Source: an uncultured Dehalococcoidia bacterium (lineage in GTDB: Bacteria > Chloroflexota > Dehalococcoidia > Lucifugimonadales > UBA3495). From it: 64,000 bases of DNA. The position numbers were made by a program, and so were the translations under genes. Positions 61,403 to 64,000 of this stretch are shown piece after piece. Under the pieces are notes generated by a model, which was not told the origin of the DNA, ran no database searches, and saw nothing but the letters and a program-made list of their open reading frames with translations. The stretch covers positions 3,348,001-3,412,000 of the forward strand of contig OY282456.1 of NCBI GenBank assembly GCA_958296225.1. The letters are read 5' to 3'. The number at the start of each line of letters is the position of its first letter. Positions within the stretch are counted from its first letter, which is position 1.

Positions 61403-61660
61403 GTGAACCCAGCCCACCACCTCAACCGCAGCCGCCACTATCTCAACTTCATCCCCGCCAACATCGCCGCCGGCGATTACGCCCGCGCCGCCCGTGCCCT
61501 GTGCCGGTCGGTCAGCCACGCCGTAACCGCCGCCGCCGTCCACTGGCATCACCGCTGCCACACCCGGCAACGCCTGCGCCTGGTCGTCAAAGCGCTGGTC
61601 TTCGACGGCCCCCTTTCCATCGCAGGAGAGAGGGCCGGGGTGAGGGGCGTCCCTTCCTAA
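61403..61660 (+). CDS. Small His/Ala-rich protein behind the RNA element (85 aa)
   Basis: GTG start at 61403 with AAGGAG 9 bases before. The first 65 residues (HYLNFIPANIAAGDYARAAR, then ALCRSVSHAVTAAAVHW and HHRCHTRQRLRLVVKAL) form amphipathic helices faintly like HEPN-type small proteins, but I cannot assign a family. The last 17 residues (GPLSIAGERAGVRG...) are the standard translation of a REP-like intergenic repeat, so the original end of the protein was probably near residue 68. Confidence 0.5.
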   Translation: MNPAHHLNRSRHYLNFIPANIAAGDYARAARALCRSVSHAVTAAAVHWHHRCHTRQRLRLVVKALVFDGPLSIAGERAGVRGVPS

Positions 61661-61780
61661 GCCACGGGTTTGCGGACGGGCTCGCCGGCTACGGAATCTA
61701 ACAATCTCGTGTCCGTTTTTCGTCATTAGTATTGCGCCTGGATTCGCGGTCTGCGAAAATGCTTGCCATTGATTCGGGCC

Positions 61781-61805
61781 GTCCGGCGGTCGGATTTCGC
61801 CGGAC
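61781..61805 (+). terminator. GC-rich hairpin before the mutase subunit
   Basis: GTCCGGCG pairs perfectly with CGCCGGAC around a 9-base loop and is followed by AGACTTTTGA. It could end the transcript of the RNA element and small ORF, or attenuate the next gene, whose start codon is 30 bases further on. Confidence 0.45.
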
Positions 61806-61834
61806 AGACTTTTGAACTGCGGACTCTTGAACTT

Positions 61835-62245
61835 ATGACAACGCAACTCGCCAATCCCATCCGCGTCCTCGTTGCCAAACCGGGGTTGGACGGGCACGAC
61901 CGGGGCGCCAAAGTCATCGCCCGCGCCCTGCGCGACGCCGGTATGGAAGTAATCTACACCGGCATCCGCCAGACTCCGCAGATGGTGGTGCAGGCGGCCG
62001 CCCAGGAAGACGTGGCCGTGCTGGGCCTCAGCATCCTGTCCGGCGCACACATGGAGCTGCTGCCCGAAATTATGCGGCTGCTGGGCGAACAGGGCATGGA
62101 TGACGTGCTGGTGGTCCTGGGCGGCATCGTCCCCGAAGCAGACCGGGCGCCGCTGGCCGCTATGGGCGTATCCGCCGTGTTCGGGCCGGGCGCCTCCACC
62201 AACGACATCATCAACTACATTACGGCGAGCGTTCCGCCCGTCTAA
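61835..62245 (+). CDS. Cobalamin-binding subunit of methylmalonyl-CoA-type mutase
   Basis: 136-residue B12-binding domain from ATG 61835. [16 protein letters not shown] has the base-off DxHxxG motif with the cobalt-ligating His, followed by [18 protein letters not shown] and [10 protein letters not shown]. This is the separate small subunit found with archaeal-type or split mutases. No large catalytic subunit, MeaB-like GTPase or epimerase gene is in the window. The open frame before 61835 lacks homology. Confidence 0.9.
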   Translation: MTTQLANPIRVLVAKPGLDGHDRGAKVIARALRDAGMEVIYTGIRQTPQMVVQAAAQEDVAVLGLSILSGAHMELLPEIMRLLGEQGMDDVLVVLGGIVPEADRAPLAAMGVSAVFGPGASTNDIINYITASVPPV

Positions 62246-62286
62246 CGCCGGCGGCCGGAAACTCGCAAAACTGGTTTCCGCGCTGC

Positions 62287-62315
62287 TTGCTACCGCACTG
62301 AGCCAAGTCTATAAT
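62287..62315 (+). promoter_or_regulatory. Sigma70-type promoter of the yceD-rpmF-fabD operon
   Basis: TTGCTA (62287-62292), 17-base spacer, perfect TATAAT (62310-62315), 46 bases before the yceD start codon. Confidence 0.75.
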
Positions 62316-62361
62316 CCCCCGCAGAATTTCAAAGTTCACGCCGATTCGGGGATTGCCAGCC

Positions 62362-62883
62362 ATGAACTACAACGTAGCGCAGCTGCTGAAAGAACCTATC
62401 GGCTCCGAACGGGATTTCAGCATTGAGGAGACGATTACCGACGCGGAGCAGCCGGCAAACTACGCCGCGGGCGCGGTCAGAATGGTGCGCACCCATCAAG
62501 GCATCTGGGTGCAAGCCGACCTTACCGTTACCGTCGCCCAGGATTGCAGCCGCTGTCTGGCTGATTTCAGTCGCACCCTGGAACTGGAACTGGACGAGGA
62601 ATATTTCCCCGAGGTTGATGTCAGAACCGGCCACCGGCTGTTTCCCCCCGATGACTGGGAAGGACTGTACATTGGCGCCGACCACATTCTGGATTTGGCC
62701 GAGGCCACTCGCCAGTCCGCGCTGGCGACGCTCCCGCTGAAACCGCTTTGCAAACCCGATTGCGTTGGCATCTGTGACCGGTGCGGCGCTGACCGAAACC
62801 TCAACGATTGCGATTGCTATGCCGCAGAAATCGACCCCAGATGGGCGGCTTTGCGCGCGCTAATCGTCGAACCACAAACCTGA
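62362..62883 (+). CDS. yceD: DUF177 (YceD) family protein
   Basis: 173 residues from ATG 62362. The family's cysteine pattern is present: DCSRCLADF in the middle and LCKPDCVGICDRCGADRN followed by DCDC near the end, which probably bind zinc. YceD is linked to 23S rRNA accumulation and is nearly always next to rpmF, as here (66-base gap). The acidic block LELELDEEYFPEVD is also typical. Confidence 0.88.
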   Translation: MNYNVAQLLKEPIGSERDFSIEETITDAEQPANYAAGAVRMVRTHQGIWVQADLTVTVAQDCSRCLADFSRTLELELDEEYFPEVDVRTGHRLFPPDDWEGLYIGADHILDLAEATRQSALATLPLKPLCKPDCVGICDRCGADRNLNDCDCYAAEIDPRWAALRALIVEPQT

Positions 62884-62949
62884 AAACACCCCCGGCGGCC
62901 CACCTGTACCCGGCACGGGACAGTTAAAGCCGTCAGCAATGGAACCGAA

Positions 62950-63129
62950 ATGGGCGCACTACCGAAGAAGAAATCAACCCGAGCCCGCAAAGGACGGCGG
63001 CTTTCGTCCCCGGCCTATCGCTTGCGGACGTTGAACCCGGCGCGCTGTCCCCGCTGCCGGGCGGCCAAGCGGCCCCACGTCGCTTGCCCCGAATGTGGGT
63101 ACTACCGCGGCCGGCCGGTCGCTGTCTGA
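62950..63129 (+). CDS. rpmF: Ribosomal protein bL32
   Basis: 59 residues. MGALPKKKSTRARKGRR is the basic start, and the zinc ribbon is CPRC ... CPECGYYRGRPV. The shortness and high Arg/Lys content are normal for bL32. It sits between yceD and fabD, part of the common yceD-rpmF-fab arrangement. Confidence 0.93.
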   Translation: MGALPKKKSTRARKGRRLSSPAYRLRTLNPARCPRCRAAKRPHVACPECGYYRGRPVAV

Positions 63130-63229
63130 CCACGGATGATGCGACACCGGTCGTTTTTCCCCAGCCGGCTGCTCAGCGAACCCTATCCCTGAACCCCAAC
63201 TCGGCAACTCAGCTTGGAGAGCGGTCACT

Positions 63230-64000
63230 ATGACTGACATTGAGCGAGCTCCTGTCTACTCCTACATTTTCCCGGGTCAAGGCGCCCAGAAAGTGGGCAT
63301 GGGCCGCACTCTTTACGAATCGTCGGCTGCGGCCCGCGACGTCTTCGCCGAGGCCGACGACAGCCTGGGCGTCAACCTGTCCCGCCTGATGTTCGAGGGG
63401 CCTTCCGAAGAGCTCCAGGACACCGCCCACGCCCAGCCCGCAATCATGGCGGTCAGCATCGCCATCTGGCGGGCTTGGCAGGAATACCTGGGCGCGCAGG
63501 CCCCCCAACCGGCCGCCGTGGCCGGCCACAGCCTCGGCGAATACACCTCTATGGTGGTGGGCGGCGTTATGGAGTTCCGCGACGGCATCCGCCTGGTGCG
63601 CGAGCGCGGCCGGCTGATGCACGAAGCCGCCGCCGCCCGCCCCGGCTCCATGGCCGCCATCATCGGCCTGGACGAATACACCGTTGCCCAGGTCGCCCAG
63701 GACGCCGGCGTTGAGCTGGCAAACATCAACTCCAACGACCAGATTGTAGTCAGCGGCGACAAAATGGCCCTGGCCCGCGCGATGGACCTGGCATCGGCCC
63801 GGGGCGCGAAAAAGGTAGTTCCCCTGGCCGTCAGCGGCGCCTTCCACTCCCGGCTGATGGACTTGGCCCAGGAAGGATTGACCGACGCCATCGACGCCAT
63901 CGCCTTGCGCAACCCCCTGTTCCCCGTAATCGCCAACTCCACGGGGACGCCCATCGTGAACGCCGAGCAGGCCCGCCGCGAGCTGCTTACCGGCCTCTGC
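63230..64000 (+). CDS. fabD: Malonyl-CoA:ACP transacylase (3' partial)
   Basis: Moves malonyl groups to acyl carrier protein in fatty-acid synthesis. 257 codons are visible before the right edge, out of about 310 expected. YIFPGQGAQKVGMG starts the fold, AGHSLGEYTSMV holds the catalytic Ser, and PLAVSGAFHSRLM the catalytic His. ATG 63230 follows GGAGAG. plsX and fabH, which often lie between rpmF and fabD, are absent here. Confidence 0.94.
   Translation, partial: MTDIERAPVYSYIFPGQGAQKVGMGRTLYESSAAARDVFAEADDSLGVNLSRLMFEGPSEELQDTAHAQPAIMAVSIAIWRAWQEYLGAQAPQPAAVAGHSLGEYTSMVVGGVMEFRDGIRLVRERGRLMHEAAAARPGSMAAIIGLDEYTVAQVAQDAGVELANINSNDQIVVSGDKMALARAMDLASARGAKKVVPLAVSGAFHSRLMDLAQEGLTDAIDAIALRNPLFPVIANSTGTPIVNAEQARRELLTGLC

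Larger units (their letters stand above)
60899..61420 (+). repeat. About 0.5-kb dispersed repeat, copy 2 (promoter + RNA element)
   Basis: Counterpart of 5031-5528; alignment starts at AGCGTTCC and continues to the MNPAHH codons. It begins 60 bases beyond the tRNA gene. It includes the palindrome CCCTCTCCC-ACAGG-GGGAGAGGG (60943-60965), the promoter, the 222-nt RNA element and a spacer with several small indels relative to copy 1. Confidence 0.85.

Overview
The window is 64 kb of GC-rich bacterial chromosome with short intergenic gaps. I recognise about 57 protein genes, one tRNA, one pseudogene and two copies of a probable structured RNA. There is no rRNA, CRISPR array, prophage or intact transposon. 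Gene content fits a free-living Chloroflexota, perhaps of the Dehalococcoidia/SAR202 type: several Uma2 proteins, luciferase-like flavin/F420 oxidoreductases, an F420-type PPOX protein, a bacterial translin, peptide-type ABC transporters with Ala/Pro/Thr-rich lipoprotein linkers, and a UGSC selenoprotein. The phylum is inferred from gene content only.

Layout. 1-5 kb: AlkA glycosylase (cut by the left edge), a decayed Uma2 gene, ffh and a two-gene ABC-2 exporter. 5.0-8.2 kb: the first copy of a promoter-driven 222-nt RNA element, leading into sbcC. 8.2-13.6 kb: a PPOX protein, a glycosyltransferase and a three-subunit molybdenum hydroxylase. 13.9-22.4 kb: a coiled-coil protein with a nuclease-like domain, a three-domain fusion (DapA-like, MfnB-like, TusA-like), mutM, ileS, thiD and a GYD protein. 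22.6-24.3 kb: two nearly identical Uma2 genes in tandem. 24.4-36.2 kb: an LLM oxidoreductase, then an eight-gene peptide-type ABC locus with duplicated binding protein and permeases but one ATPase pair, closed by a clear terminator.

36.3-43 kb (minus strand): a membrane-anchored PQQ-type propeller, a UGSC selenoprotein whose in-frame TGA is followed by a good bacterial SECIS hairpin, its partner gene, a DUF2071 protein, translin, thiE and two fmdB-type zinc ribbons. 43-49 kb (plus): polA, a CitE-like lyase, ybjQ, folB and a double-domain SagB-type oxidoreductase. 49-60.7 kb (minus): a TPR protein, a GT2 glycosyltransferase, lysC-thrB, a phosphonoacetate hydrolase-like enzyme, a TreT-like glycosyltransferase, uppP, glmS-yvcK, an LLM oxidoreductase and tRNA-Arg(UCU). 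60.9-64 kb (plus): the second RNA element with a small His/Ala-rich ORF, a lone B12-binding mutase subunit, and the yceD-rpmF-fabD start of a fatty-acid operon.

The strongest leads are: (i) the duplicated 222-nt element, identical at 217 of 222 positions while its flanks have diverged, with conserved sigma70 promoters, a long closing helix and pairing-preserving substitutions in one hairpin; (ii) the DapA/MfnB/TusA-like fusion; (iii) the UGSC selenoprotein that a standard gene caller would split in two; and (iv) a canonical EF-hand loop in an enlarged extracytoplasmic segment of one DppC-type permease. All calls rest on reading the sequence; no database search was run.
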